Assembly: GCF_005239225.2 (NCBI RefSeq)
Contig: NC_133289.1
Location: forward strand, 9,183,501-9,247,500
DNA from: Populus alba
Taxonomy: Eukaryota; Streptophyta; Magnoliopsida; Malpighiales; Salicaceae
Length of the DNA: 64,000 nucleotides
Direction of reading: 5' to 3'
Positions 35,303-47,272 of this stretch are shown one piece after another (the stretch's first letter is position 1; every line of letters starts with the position of its first letter). The notes beneath the pieces were generated by a model. It worked only from the letters and a program-made list of their open reading frames with translations, was not told the DNA's origin and ran no database searches. A program made the position numbers and the translations under genes.

Positions 35303-35590
35303 GAGCTATTTTAACTTAATAGTTTAAGTTATTAGGTAAGATTTCAGAATATAATTTATATTATTTTTTAACACATTCTCTTAAATAAAAGCTTTTTGAA
35401 CTTGAAACTTGCACAAGTCTATATTACCTTATGCTTATTTTTTATCAAATAAATGAGGAATGATGAGATTTGAATTCGTGACCGTCTGGTCATCAAGGCT
35501 CTGATACCATGTCAAAGAATCATCTTAACCCAATAACTTAAGCTGTTAAGTGACGTCTCAAGATATAATTTATATTATTATCTTATAAGG
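35303..35590 (-). mobile_element. TRIM-like miniature LTR retroelement
   Basis: Two direct repeats of about 70 bp (35303-35372 and 35517-35590) share AACTTAA, TTAAGT, and AATATAATTTATATTATT at roughly 70 percent by eye. Between them, next to the right-hand copy, lies a Met-tRNA primer-binding site on the minus strand (TGGTATCAGAGCC, 35509-35497). The interior is under 150 bp and non-coding. This arrangement is that of a terminal-repeat retrotransposon in miniature. Exact ends and target duplication are not resolved. Confidence 0.55.
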
Positions 35591-36426
35591 CCTATGCAGG
35601 TGAGCAAAAGGAAGGAATTTCGTTCGTGTCAGCTGTTAGTAAATCTCTTATTAACTCTTGAATGATACGAGACTCTGGTTTTATAAAAGCTATTCAGCTG
35701 AGAGAACAAAGGTCATGTTTTTGTATATTTTTTTTTTATTAATTTAGGTGTCTAGGTTAGTATATATATATTTCGATTAATCTCATGAGCTATGAAATTA
35801 ACGATCATATGACTCTGAAATTTATAACACTCGAATAAATAATTTTTAAATTTAGAAACCTCACCAGTACCTCTTGTAATTTTGTCTCGAGGGACATGTA
35901 GTAGTGGATATGGATTGACATATCATCATCATCAAATCACTGTCACTAGTCAATGCATTTTCTCATGCATGCTCTGAACTTGTGACGGTCCCATGGCGGT
36001 CGATTACCCTTCCAATCTGGTGGCGCAACTGGGGCGAGAGCGACCCTGCCCATTTCCTCCTCATTTACCAAAATCTGTCTGCTAGCTCTCTGCAATCAAC
36101 CGCATATTATTGATATCATCAATAAGACAAATCTAACATATCAGAAAAGATCACCGATAATTACCCGATTATATTATACTTCGATCGTGTCTAAAAATGA
36201 CAGGTGATATATTTTTTTTAGTGGTGTTCTTTTCAGTCCTGTATTATCTATCAATTGCATGTTTAAATAAATTTTGTGCTCTTTTCACTACAAACCTAGC
36301 AAGGAAGACAAGATGAAGCTTCTTTGAAATGTGCATTGGTCCCTTTGAAATGACTACGATACTTCCAAGGCTTATACTGGCTTTTTCTTTGTGGGGCCGG
36401 CAGATGTATTAACGTGTCATACTATT

Positions 36427-36570
36427 CATTGAGCTTGTTTGACAGTGTGATAACGGTTGCTTTTCAAATAACTTTTTATGCTAAAATACATATCAATGAT
36501 TTTTTTTATTTTTTAAAAATAATTTTTAACATCAACACATCAAAACGATCTAAAAAATACAAACTGCACC
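36427..36570. mobile_element. MITE, truncated copy
   Basis: Matches the left two thirds of the 7546-7756 element (GGTTGCTTTTCAAATAACTT, ATCAACACATCAAAACGATC, ACAAACTGCAC) and then stops abruptly at about 36570. Confidence 0.7.
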
Positions 36571-36849
36571 GTGTCTGGGGCTGAACATCCCAGATTCCAA
36601 GTCCCCTTGTGCATGTTCATGGCAGGCTGTGAAGTGCACTCCGAACCTTCTTTGTAATTCTTGTAGTTTTAGATTTGTTGGAAGGTTCAACTAACCTTCT
36701 ACCAGGAAAATAAGATATAATTAGCCCTTCATCATTTCTTATAGCACTAATTTTCTTCTCCATCTTCAATTTGAACCAGTACTGGTATCTGATTAGGACA
36801 ACACCCAAAATGAAATTGTGATAGTAGTCGTAGTACTTATCCTTAAAAA

Positions 36850-37010
36850 CCTGTTTATTTTTATATTTTAAAAATATTCTTGAATTTTTTTTTTCGTTTC
36901 AAATTAATTTTTTATTGTTTTTATATTGTTTTCACATGTGAATATAAAAAAAATAATAAAATATATTATTTTATTAAATTTTCATATAAAATATTTTTTA
37001 AAACACAACC
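36850..37010. repeat. AT-rich MITE-like core
   Basis: CCTGTTTATTTTTATATTTT edge, then an AATAAAATATATTATTTTAT core and AAAACACAACC edge. Same loose family as the other cores. Confidence 0.4.
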
Positions 37011-37702
37011 ACTATCATTACTGTATTAAAATTATTCAAGACTGCCTGTTTCTCTGTAATCTTAAATCATAATGCAACATCTATGCCTGGACAAATATTC
37101 AAAATCATACATGACTTGTCAAAAGAAGGAAAAAACAAATGCATGGTTTAGTTACTATCGATATTCCTTGTTCTTCCTCCAAAACCAAAGTGTAAAGATA
37201 AACTTTAATTATTCAGATTTGAGAGTCTCCTTTACTCCGAGAACAAGTCAAGCCGCATGACAACAAGAGTTAATTTTGTTTTTGTATTTAAAAAAATAAT
37301 TTTAATATATTTTTAAATAAAAAATACTTTTAAAAAACAACAAATTATTTCAAATAAACAGGTCAGCTTGGAGCCGTGTCAAATCAGGTAGGCAACAAAG
37401 ACCTTTCCCTCCCAAATTTCTCAGCAGTTTCCACGAGAAAAAGGACGCTTGAGAAAGAATATTAAACCTCTTCCTTGCGTTATTACTTCCCATAAGCTAA
37501 ATGTCATCATCTTTGTGATACTCTCTCTAATTTTCTAATCCCGTCAATGCTTGTAACGTTTACCATAAATATACCCTCACGTTTCCTCTCTTTACGCAGC
37601 CAAAATTTCCCTCATCCAGCTGCCTGACTGTGTTTTGGTTGCAAGGCCACCTCATAGGTTACCGTCTTTATTTTCAAGTACGTAAGCTAGGATCACTGTA
37701 AT

Positions 37703-39229
37703 GTGACAAATCTCCTCATTAAATGGTATTTACTTTTGTGGCTGGCAGTTTTTTCAAAGGAAACTGGGGTTAGGGCTTATCCGCGAGCAGGCGGCATGAT
37801 ACCAGAAGGCGCTTCCTATTACCTGAGCTGGAGGTTGGCTGTGGAGGCTAACAATGTGCGTGCGTGGCGCACGGTCCCTTCTCAATGCTTGAGGTACGTT
37901 GAAGCTTACATGCGTGGAGGACAGTATGACAGGGACCTTGACTTGATTGTTGACCAAGTTTTGAGTTATATTAAAGAGATAGATCCCTCCGATGATGGCA
38001 TGGATGCTTGGATCCTAGATGTTGACGACACCTGCATCTCTAATCTCCTCTACTACAGGGAAAAGAGATATGGGTATGTGTGCATGGTCCTATATACTCT
38101 TTGTCCATTGGTATACGCTTACTAATCAATAGTGTTTGTGTCCTGTCCTGTAGGTGCGACCCATTCGATCCAGCTGGTTTCACGGCATGGGCATTAAAGG
38201 GAGGATGCCAAGCAATTCCTGCTGTTCTTGGATTGTTTAAAAACCTAGTTCAAAATGGTTTTAAAGTATTCCTGATCACTGGAAGGGACCAGGAAACACT
38301 TGGCCAAGTCACTAGTGATAATCTGCATGATCAGGGCTTCATCGGCTATGAGCGACTAATCTTGAAGTAAGATGATATAATTAACCACAGTACACTACGA
38401 AACCAGGTCGGAAAAATGTACATAATAAACATATTTTCAATGAGGCAAATGATTAACCTGAGTGGATAGTTCTCTCTAGACTTGAACATAACATATATTC
38501 TCCTTCAAAATGATTACTAAATCGGAAATCACGTGGAAGGATACCTGATATACAGTGATTTCATGAGAACATAGCATATCAGGCTTCCTCGCCAAATTTC
38601 CTCTCATTAACGATCCCGTCTTTTAAAACTTCTTGGCTGCTATTATTTGTAGTGTTGACTTTGCAGCTGATATGTTGAAGTTAATATCATGCCAATTAAC
38701 CGTGCATGTTTTTGGATGCCATTCGAATCAACATCAATGCAAGGAAGCACTCCTATGCTCCATCAGAATCATAGGCTAGGAAACCCCTTAATTAGCTCAA
38801 TCTACAGTCAAGAAGCCTATCCAAATTGGAAAAGGAAACTAGACCCACCACCACCTAATGCCAGAAACTTGCCTTTCCAAGAGAAGTTGCGTGGATGAGC
38901 CATGGATGTTCAAATTCCATGTCCGCAGGATTGAATGGGAAACAGATGCGTGCATGATTGAATGTCTCCATAATACAGAGTAATAACTCTGTTTAAATGG
39001 CTCATGATATACCCGAGATTCCTAATCCTTTTGTTGTCTCAATCTCCACAGGACGGCAGGATTCAAAGGACAAAGCGCTTTGGCATACAAGTCAGAAATA
39101 AGAAGGCGATTAGAAAAGGAAGGTTACAGGATATGGGGGAACGTTGGTGACCAATGGAGTGATCTGCAAGGAGAGTGTTTGGGGAAACGCACTTTCAAGC
39201 TACCAAATCCAATGTATTTTGTTCCCTGA
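37703..39229 (+). CDS. HAD-class acid phosphatase / vegetative storage protein-like
   Basis: Three exons, 37703-38073, 38154-38366 and 39052-39229, give 253 codons plus stop, close to the family's usual length. The enzyme is a class B acid phosphatase (HAD superfamily), normally secreted or vacuolar. HAD motif I is DVDDT at residues 106-110, motif II sits in VFLITGRD, and the last acidic motif is NVGDQWSDLQGE. The ending KLPNPMYFVP is typical. Residues 4-25 form a hydrophobic, signal-peptide-like stretch. The oddity is the start: the frame opens with GTG at 37703, an in-frame stop lies at 37688-37690, and no ATG is in frame before residue 32. Either ATG became GTG, a short upstream exon supplies the start, or translation begins at the internal Met and loses the signal peptide. 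Confidence 0.85.
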
Positions 39230-39624
39230 GATTCAGTGGAATTCTAGTTGCAGTGTGTAGTCTCCGGATATGATCACGAGACAAGACTTGTAGCATTATT
39301 TTTATGTTCGCAAATGAAACAAAACATAATAAAGTGAAATATAAATGGCACAAGATTTTAGCAGATGAAGTTACTTTTATTAGCCTCTGAGCAGTATTTG
39401 AACAAAGATTAGTGCTTCATAAATAATCGAACGTAATCATGATGAGAATATTAGTCATGTTTTCAGATGTTGCAAAAAACCAAAACTACAAATTCCAGTA
39501 AGAAAGCTTAAAACCACAAATATATAAAGGTAAAACAAGCAAACGTGGGGCATGGACTTTGGAATTAAATGAAGTTTTACCTGTCAAAACCAGTTTCGTG
39601 TTGAAAACTAAATGCCCTTGTATT
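39230..39624. other. 3' flank of the acid phosphatase gene
   Basis: Probable 3' UTR, including AATAAAG near 39328, then intergenic DNA up to the copia insertion. The GTATT target copy is at 39620-39624. Confidence 0.5.
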
Positions 39625-39847
39625 TGTAACGTAAATAAAAAGAAATTAATAGAAGATTAATGCAATCAGTGTATTAAATAAATTAATAACAAGTCTTTAA
39701 ATAAGCTATACAGTAGCAAGGAAATAGCAACAGAATAACAAAAAAATCTTCACTATCTAAAACGTGGATGGAACTCCTATATAATAGGTCTTCCACTACT
39801 TATTTTAGATAAACTCAAAAACATAATCAACATAACTTATTTTAACA
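39625..39847 (-). repeat. 3' LTR of the copia element
   Basis: Reads TGTTAAAATAAG to TTACGTTACA on the minus strand. Matches 44080-44316 along its length. Confidence 0.9.
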
Positions 39848-39946
39848 CCTTCCCTTAAACTAATATGTGTAGATATTGATTTAGAAATTAATAGCTGTTA
39901 CTCCTTCTCTGATGGCATCTTTTGAAGAGCACAGGCCAAGGAGATT

Positions 39947-42900
39947 TCAAAGCTTGACAAAAATTGCAGGCTTAAGAGGTTTAGTTAATATATCTGCAAT
40001 CTGATCTTCACTCTTGCAAAACACTAGATTAATAACACCTTCCTTACATAGATCACGTAGGAAGTGAAACCTAACATCAATGTGTTTGCTTCTCCCATTA
40101 AGTACTGGATTCTTTGAAAGCTTTATGGTGAACATGTTATCACAGTAGATTAAAGTTGGACCTTGGTGCTGGTTGTTTTGTAAGAACTCAAGTAATCTGC
40201 GTAACCAGATTGCTTGACTTGAAGTTGATGCTGCAACAACAAATTCAGCTTCATTGGTTGATAAAGCTACTATCTGTTGTTTTTTCGAAGACCAGGAAAC
40301 ACCTCCAAAATTTAACATGAACACCAATCCGAAAGTACTTTTTCTATCATCAAGATCTCCAGCATAATCGTTATCTGAAAAACCAATCAGAGTTGAGTTT
40401 TTATCCCTTTTATACAAGATTCCATAGTCTGTAGTGCCTTTCAAGTAGCGAAATATTCTTTTTGCAGCCAAGAGGTGAGCTTCAATTGGACATTCCATAT
40501 ATCTGCTGATTAAGCTGACAGCACACATGATATCTGACCTGGTTATTGTTAAATACATAAGACTCCTAACTATTTGCTTATAAAGAGTAGCATTCACTTT
40601 CTTTCCTGCATCATCTTTGACAAGTTTCAAGTGGAGATCAGTTGGGGTGGAAACTGAATTGCAATTCATCATTTTGAACCTGTTTAGAATCTCTAGAGCA
40701 TATTTTTTCTATGATATAAATATATCATTAGATGATTGCACTACTTCAATGCCTAAAAAATAATGCATCAACCCCAAATTTGTCATATCAAATTCCTTCG
40801 TCATAGAATTCTTAAACTCATTAAACATAGATCTATCATAACCCATATAAATGAGATCATCAACATATAAGCACACAACTAACACCTTCTTATCAACTCC
40901 AGATTTAACATATAAAGTGTGCTCATAAGGACATTTAAGAAAACCTTCCTTAGTAAAGTAAGCATCTATACGGCTATACTAAGCTCTTGGTGCTTGTTTT
41001 AGTCCATATAATGCTTTCTTTAATTTGTATACTTGATCCGCATGACCTTGTTGCATATATCCAGGAGGTTGATCAATGTACACCTCCTCTTCCAATGTTC
41101 CATGCAAGAACGCAGACTTTACGTCAAGTTGATAAATAGGCCATAAATTCTATACAACAATTAATAATACCAACCAAATCATGTTCATTCTTACAACTGA
41201 TGCAAACACCTCTTTGTAATCAATACCATATTCTTGCTTATACCCCTTTACAACAAGTCGGGCTTTGTACTTCTCTACTATGCCATCTTTCTTCAGCTTG
41301 GTTTTATAAATCCATTTAACACCAATGGATTTTTGTCCTTCAGGAAGTTTGGTCAGTTCCCAGCTATTGTTTCTTTCAATTGACATGATCTCTTCGTCCA
41401 TGGCTTTTTGCCATTTTGACTCTTTAGCAGCTTCTTCAAATGTAATAGGATCACAATCTGATAAAAATGCATAATTGGAAAAAACATCATCGGATTGTTC
41501 ATCAAATTAAACAACACCACTCACCTCATAATCTTCCATTCAAGCTCGCCTTCTTTGCTTCGTTGAGATCATGAACACTCTTGAGTTGGTTGATCTTCAT
41601 TAAGACATAGTGTGGTAATTCCTGTTCTGATTGCAGGCTTTGAAAATGTTGTTGGTGTTGCAGTTGTTGGTCTGATTGTTCAATTACGTCTGCCTTGTTT
41701 TTATCAAGTAATACTGGTATTTGCTGCTGGTTTGCACTTTGTTCTGACCAATTCCAAGTGCTATCCTCCTTAAACACAACATCTTGACTGATGACAAATT
41801 TTTTTGTAATAGGATTGAGCAATTTGTAGGCTTTTGAGTGCTCGCTGATTCCAAGGAATATACATTTTACGCCTTTGTTATCTAGCTTCTTTCTCTTCTC
41901 ATCTGGAACATGTACATATGCAATGCATCCAAACACTTTGAAATGATCAACTGATGGCTTTCGTCCACTCCACGCTTCTTCAAGTGTCATGTTTTGAATA
42001 ACAAATGTAGGACTACGATTCAAAACATGAATGCTCCATTTCACAACTTCTGGCTAGAAATCCTTCGGAACACATATATGTGTCAACATGTATGTCACCA
42101 TATTCATAATGGTTCGATTTTTCCTCTTCGATATACCATTTTGCTATGGTGTGTATGCTGCAATCAAGTGTCTTTGAATTCCATGTTCATCACAAAAATC
42201 TTTAAACTCCTTTGAACAATATTCACCGCTATGGTCTTTACAAAGAATTTTACTGGTTCTCTCTACTTCATTCTCAATATGTGTCTTGAAGCTTTTAAAT
42301 GCATTAAAAGTTTCAGACTTGTCCTGCAAAAAATAAAACTATGTTTTTCGACTGCAGTCATCGATGAAGGTGATGAAGTATCTTTTACCTCCATTTGATG
42401 GTGGCTTTATTGGTCCATAAAGATCAAAATGTACCAGCTCCAAGACTTTCTTTACTCTCCATGATTTTCTTTGTGGAAATTCTTTACGATGTTGTTTGCC
42501 AACAACATAATTTTCACACACCTTGTTAAAATGAGTAATATTGGGAAAACCAATCACCATATTCTTCTGATGTAGTGCCTTTAAACCATTGAAATTCAAA
42601 TCACCATAGCAATAGTGTCACAACCATGTTGAATCAATTTCCCTAGCCACAAGACAATGTTGAAGGGTCTGAATTTGCAGCAAAAACAATCTGTTTGGTG
42701 TCATTTTAGCATGAGCAACCATACCCTTTATAGGATCATAAATGTCACAAACACCATTCTTTATTGTAGTCACGTATCCCTTCTCTTGCAACTGTCCCAA
42801 GCTAAGTAAATTGCTTTTCAAATCAGGAATATAAAAAAACATTTGAGATAGTCTCAATTGCATTTTTTTTGTTCTGATTTGAATATCACCCTTGCCCATA

Positions 42901-43953
42901 ACATTAACTTTAGAATGATCTCTAAAACTCACAGTAGTATGAAATTCTTCATTTAGATGAGAGAAAAAAGACTTACTACCACACATGTGATTACTGCAGC
43001 CGATGTCTAAGTACCAAACATCTGGTTCACATATATTATCCTTCGTATGGAATGCCATCAATAAAGTTTCTTCTTCCTTGTTCTCTGCAAAGTTTGATTT
43101 CTGCCACTTTTCTCTTGTTATGAGGCAATTTGATATAACATTCATATTGATAATGACCAAGTCTGTGACACCTGTAGCACTCCATATTAGTTCTACCAAA
43201 TGGTTCACATTCTCTTCCTCTGCCTCTATTTTTGTTGTCACGATTTCCTCTGCCCTGACCTCTGCCTCTACCTCTTCCTCTCATGAGTGAGGATTCAGTA
43301 AAGGTAGAAGCTTTCAAAGCATGCTCCTCTGTGATTGTGCTTCATTTCATCTTCTGCTCATGTACTAATAATGAGCTCTAAAGTTCATCAAGAGAAAGAG
43401 CTTCTATATCTTTTTAGATTCTTCAATTGAGCAAGTAACATATAATCAAACTTTGATGATAAGGAACGTAAAATCTTTTCACAATTACAGTATCATTCAT
43501 CTTTTCACCATGAAACCGCATTTTGTTTGATATCCCCATGGTCTTTGCATAATATCCGGTGACTAATTCTCCATCCTTCATTTGCAAAGTCTCAAAATCT
43601 CTCCTGAGGGCTTGAAGTTGTGAACGTTTTACTCTTGAAGAGCCTTGATATTTCTTCTTCATAGAATCTCATATTTGCTTGGAAGTATCTTTGCTAAGAA
43701 TTGTTTCTAAGATAGAACGATCAATGGCCTGAAATAAATAATTATTTGCCTTCAAATCTTTTAATTTCAAGCTGCTCAGCTTAGTCAGTTGAGCTTCTGT
43801 TAAAATGATCTCAGTTTCTGGTTCTGCTATCCCAGAATCGATCACCTGTCAATATTCCTTTAATCGTAAGAAATTCTTCATTAACATGCTCTAATGATTA
43901 TAGTGACCATCGAAACGAGGGATTGCTGCATGCACAAAATTTATCTCTGCCAT
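39947..43953 (-). pseudogene. Copia gag-pol, broken by stops and frameshifts
   Basis: Gag starts at ATG 43953-43951 (MAEINFVHAAIPRFDGHYNH). Two conserved Trp codons soon read as stops (43893-43891 and 43851-43849). The zinc knuckle CYRCHRLGHYQYEC is in one frame and the protease in another. Protease has LDIG where the active site should read D-S/T-G (Ile codon 43004-43002). Integrase (FDLYGP, FIDDCSRKT) and its C-terminal region (WSGRKPSVDHFKVFGCIAYV) are recognisable. Reverse transcriptase keeps YVDD (40867-40856), and RNase H keeps VALSTNEAEF. Frame breaks occur near 43.1, 42.6, 42.33, 42.05, 41.5, 41.15 and 40.68 kb. It cannot make a working polyprotein. Confidence 0.92.
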
Positions 43954-44079
43954 CGTATTTATATTTCTGCAAAATGAAAAACAGTTAATAAAAGAAAGTT
44001 GCTGCTATAGTAGACTTATTTTGTGGACGCTTTTTTTGAGACTCTCACGCTTCTCTTCTATTTGTGTCTCTGATACCAC

Positions 44080-44316
44080 TATTATGTAAATAAAAAGAAA
44101 TAGAAGACAAATGCAATCAGTGTATTGAATAAATCAATAACAAGCCTTTAAATAGGTTGTATAATAGCAAGGAAATAGCAACAAAATAACAATAAAATAT
44201 CCACTATCTAAAACGTAGGTGGAACTCCTATAGAATAGGTATTTCCTATAGAATAGGTCTTCCACTACTTATTCCAGATAAACTCAAAAGTACAATCAAC
44301 ATAACTTATTTTAATA
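44080..44316 (-). repeat. 5' LTR of the copia element
   Basis: Partner of 39625-39847, about 14 bp longer because of a repeated CCTATAGAATAGGT tract. The terminal TG and CA have mutated. Confidence 0.9.
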
Positions 44317-44385
44317 GTATTTATATTGAGTATATAAATTCTGTATACAACGCCCTTGTATTTATATGGAGTATATAAGGTAAGC
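44317..44385. repeat. Short tandem duplication at the copia insertion site
   Basis: GTATTTATATTGAGTATATA at 44317 and GTATTTATATGGAGTATATA at 44357 are two copies with a period near 40 bp. The phrase GCCCTTGTATT also stands before the left LTR (39614-39624), so the element landed inside the first copy. Confidence 0.7.
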
Positions 44386-44449
44386 TATCCAGTAAGTATT
44401 CTAAACACAAACCTTGTCCTATCTCAAAACTTTTGGAACTCTCTGCTGC

Positions 44450-44592
44450 CCCCTTGCTGTTCAACATGTAGAGAGGCAGAGCGAAAGACTTCCATTGCAA
44501 ACCCGGAGGAAGAGACTGCTGCAGCAAACAGTGATCATCTGAAAGAGTTGTTAGATGGACGGGCTCTCAGGTCGAGGAAGAAAGCTGGCTAA
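44450..44592 (+). pseudogene. Unrecognised coding-like fragment
   Basis: An open frame ends at 44592 with an acidic/basic tail reading NPEEETAAANSDHLKELLDG then RALRSRKKAG. GC content and codon pattern look coding against the AT-rich surroundings. I do not recognise the family. It may be a last exon of a lost gene or a captured fragment. Confidence 0.25.
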
Positions 44593-44843
44593 TTAAAAAC
44601 GCCGTCGACCTTTTTACAACGTCGCAAATAAAACGTGGACGTAGTACCGTTACAAAGCTTCGCTTAAGAGGGAAAATGTTGGATTCATTCCACGAAATTT
44701 CACAGATAAAAAGGAACATGACTCGAGGAGCGTTGTTTTTACTTTTTCTCATACAATTTCTCTATTAATACTCTCCAGCGTTTGGAAAGGCCAAGATATC
44801 ATAATCTCATTGAACTCAAGACAAGAACAAGAGGGGAAGATCG

Positions 44844-45420
44844 ATGAATGTTAATAGATCTCAAATAGCCACAGATTATTTCCTTAGCATAAGGAAGATC
44901 ACATATGAATTGGCTGTTCCTGGCGAGATCTTATCATTTGATGATATAATCACATATATTCTTGCTGGACTTGGCCATGATTATGACTCAGTGGTCACGA
45001 CTGTAATTGCTGGAAAGGATTCTATCACTTTAGAGGAGCTCCATTCATTGTTATTAATAACTGAATCATGGATTACTGCCAATACGACACAGCTTCCTTT
45101 AATGGCAATGGATCTCTTAACGTGTCTACTCGCCAGCAAACTACATTTACACCTCGAAGTCGTGGAAGTTTTCGAGAAGGAGGGTATGGTTATCATCATG
45201 GTAATCACTCCACCTGTAATCATGGTAGCCGAGGGCTGTATAATAACTCCACTGATCAGTAAAGTGTAGTACTGAACACTACAACGCAAGATTATCAATT
45301 GAATCAGTAATAGCAGAGGAGATGGCTTCAAGAAGACATGTCTGCCACCTCAGGATCCGTTCTTTCCAAGAAAAATACTTGGGCCAGTCATGTCAACACT
45401 GGATTGGACTTGCCTTGGTA
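44844..45420 (+). pseudogene. Copia gag fragment (second element), plus strand
   Basis: Reads as a retrotransposon gag of the UBN2 type: SIRKITYELAVPGEILSFDD, YILAGLGHDYDSVVTTV and ITLEELHSLLLITES. A frameshift near 45070 follows, then a Gly/Arg-rich stretch (RGSFREGGYGYHHGN) in another frame. No zinc knuckle, LTR or pol follows. It is on the opposite strand from the nearby copia element and from a different lineage. Confidence 0.8.
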
Positions 45421-45680
45421 AAAGATTTTGTTTCTTGCGGGCTTTTATGATCAATTGGGCATTGCCTCAAATGACTTAATTCAAAACCCAATTACAGTAT
45501 TGAAAGCTTTCCCTTTTCTTTCCCCTTTTTTTTTTTTCGCTTTTCTTTATTATAATAACAACATAAACTAAAACGGAAGGGTGTTCTAGAACGGTGCAAA
45601 ATACTGTCTACACACTTATAATACTGGAGCAGTGTTTTTTTTTTTTTTCCCTCACTTTTTTCCTTTACTTTTTTCACGTA

Positions 45681-45840
45681 GTGTCCATTGCCTGAGTTGT
45701 AAATAATAAGAAAGAGAAATTATTCAACCGGGTTAACTTATTATGGTAGTGTCCATTGCCTGAGTTGTAAATAATAAGAAAGAGAAATTATTCAACCGGG
45801 TTAACTTATTATGGTAGTGTCCATTGCCTGAGTTGTAAAT
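45681..45840. repeat. 68-bp tandem repeat, about 2.4 copies
   Basis: Identical units at 45681-45748 and 45749-45816, then the first 24 bases of a third to 45840. The unit starts GTGTCCATTGCCTGAG and contains TCAACCGGGTTAAC. TTCACGT precedes the first copy and follows the last. Confidence 0.95.
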
Positions 45841-46536
45841 TTCACGTGTTAATCAAGGTTAATATAGTACGTTGTCCTCTTTTCATTTCACTCCCTCAAT
45901 TTTTTTTTATTTAATCTTTTGGCAGTTCTTTATTCACATTTAATCTAGGGTTAGCTAAGACTAAAACAATGAAAAGAAGACATGTTTGCTTGGGTTTGGA
46001 AAATGTGACCGGCCCACTTTTACTTGGGGCTGGAAACATGCTAGATCCATGTTACCTGGTTATGAGAATCATGTTTGACCTATTTTTTTTTTGTTTGGAA
46101 TCATGCTTGACCCATGTTTTTTTTTTTTTTTTTTTGTAATAAGCAACATGATTTTCTAGGATGAGAGAGGGAAGGAGAGAAAAACCCCCTCCCGGAGCTC
46201 TTATGTGGGTCTCCTCAACACACGTGTTTGGGGTGACGAGGTGCATCAAAAAACACCCCATAAGACGGTTCTTAGTTTTGTTCTAAGGTCGTACACGCCA
46301 CCTGAATGGCACGGGCAGCGCTCAGCACACTTCAACCATTACACTACTCCAACTGCTTTAAAACTTATATGAACTATTTCAAAGAAAATGAAAAGATAAA
46401 TAAGCCCCTAAGTATATGTTTAACAAGTTTTTTTGGAAAAAAGATAATTTTATCATTACATTGCTAAAACTAAGTTATGCATGGTTTATGTGGTCCTCAA
46501 ATTAATGGATACTGCATGTAATGAGGGCTGCCGCTG

Positions 46537-46583
<47 letters not shown>
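46537..46583. repeat. Compound (CT)n(TA)n microsatellite
   Basis: About 13 CT units followed by about 10 TA units. Confidence 0.93.
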
Positions 46584-47272
46584 ACAGACAGAAAACTACC
46601 TTTATTGATTAAGTGATGAATTTTCAGAAGCAAGCGAAAGGTGTGGTTGAGGGGTCCTTGTCAGCCATTATTGGAATATTATAACATTCACGATTTCACG
46701 TCGAAGTAGGTTGACTATTTTTGTTTAGCAAAATAAAATAAAATAAAATAAAATTTCTAAGTTGACTATTTTGGCACCAGCAAGAACAACTGTTTGCTGG
46801 ATATTTTTTACCTGATATTTTTTTATTTGATATTAAAAATTAATTTTAGTTTCTAAAAAAAATGATTTTTATTTTTATAAATACTTCATAAAAATACATT
46901 TTACTTATATAAAATATAAGAGAAAAATATTTGAAGACAAAATAATAAATTGTCTTTGGTCATTAAATTAGAAAAACAGCTAAAAGATTAATTGTTATTT
47001 AAAAAAGTTTAAAAAACAATTTGAAAATAAGAGATAATATATTAATTAAAATTTAGATATTAATGAGAAGTTCAAAAAAAGAAAAAGAAAAAAGGGATCA
47101 TGCACTATTGAGCCTGTTAGGTTTGCGTGTTCAGCCATGCATGAAAAAACTCATGTTAGGTTAGGCTTGGAAGGGTAAGTTTGTATATTTAATTAATTAA
47201 TTAATTTTATTTTTTAGTTTAAGGATAGGATGACGAAGGGTAGGTTTGTATATTTAATTAATTATTTTTTTT

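Larger units (their letters stand above)
35591..37702. other. Intergenic, upstream of the acid phosphatase gene
   Basis: Holds a truncated MITE (36427-36570) and AT-rich cores (36850-37010 and 37270-37360). The last 300 bases are less AT-rich and include CCATAAATATACC near 37565, a candidate TATA region for the phosphatase gene. No other gene seen. Confidence 0.5.
39625..44316 (-). mobile_element. Ty1/copia LTR retrotransposon, nearly full length, decayed
   Basis: About 4.69 kb on the minus strand. Two related LTRs (39625-39847 and 44080-44316) are flanked by a 5-bp target duplication GTATT (39620-39624 and 44317-44321). A Met-tRNA primer-binding site (TGGTATCAGAGAC) lies at 44078-44066, just inside the 5' LTR. 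A purine tract (AAGGGAAGG, about 39856-39848) precedes the 3' LTR. The order gag, protease, integrase, reverse transcriptase, RNase H identifies Ty1/copia. The LTRs differ by substitutions and by an extra repeated tract of about 20 bp in the 5' LTR, so insertion is not recent. The 5' LTR has lost the TG and CA ends at its two edges. Confidence 0.95.

Noticed and set aside
38689..38898. Separate small gene between phosphatase exons 2 and 3
   Set aside because: It lies wholly inside intron 2, has no recognisable motif, and the phosphatase frame needs the intron removed.
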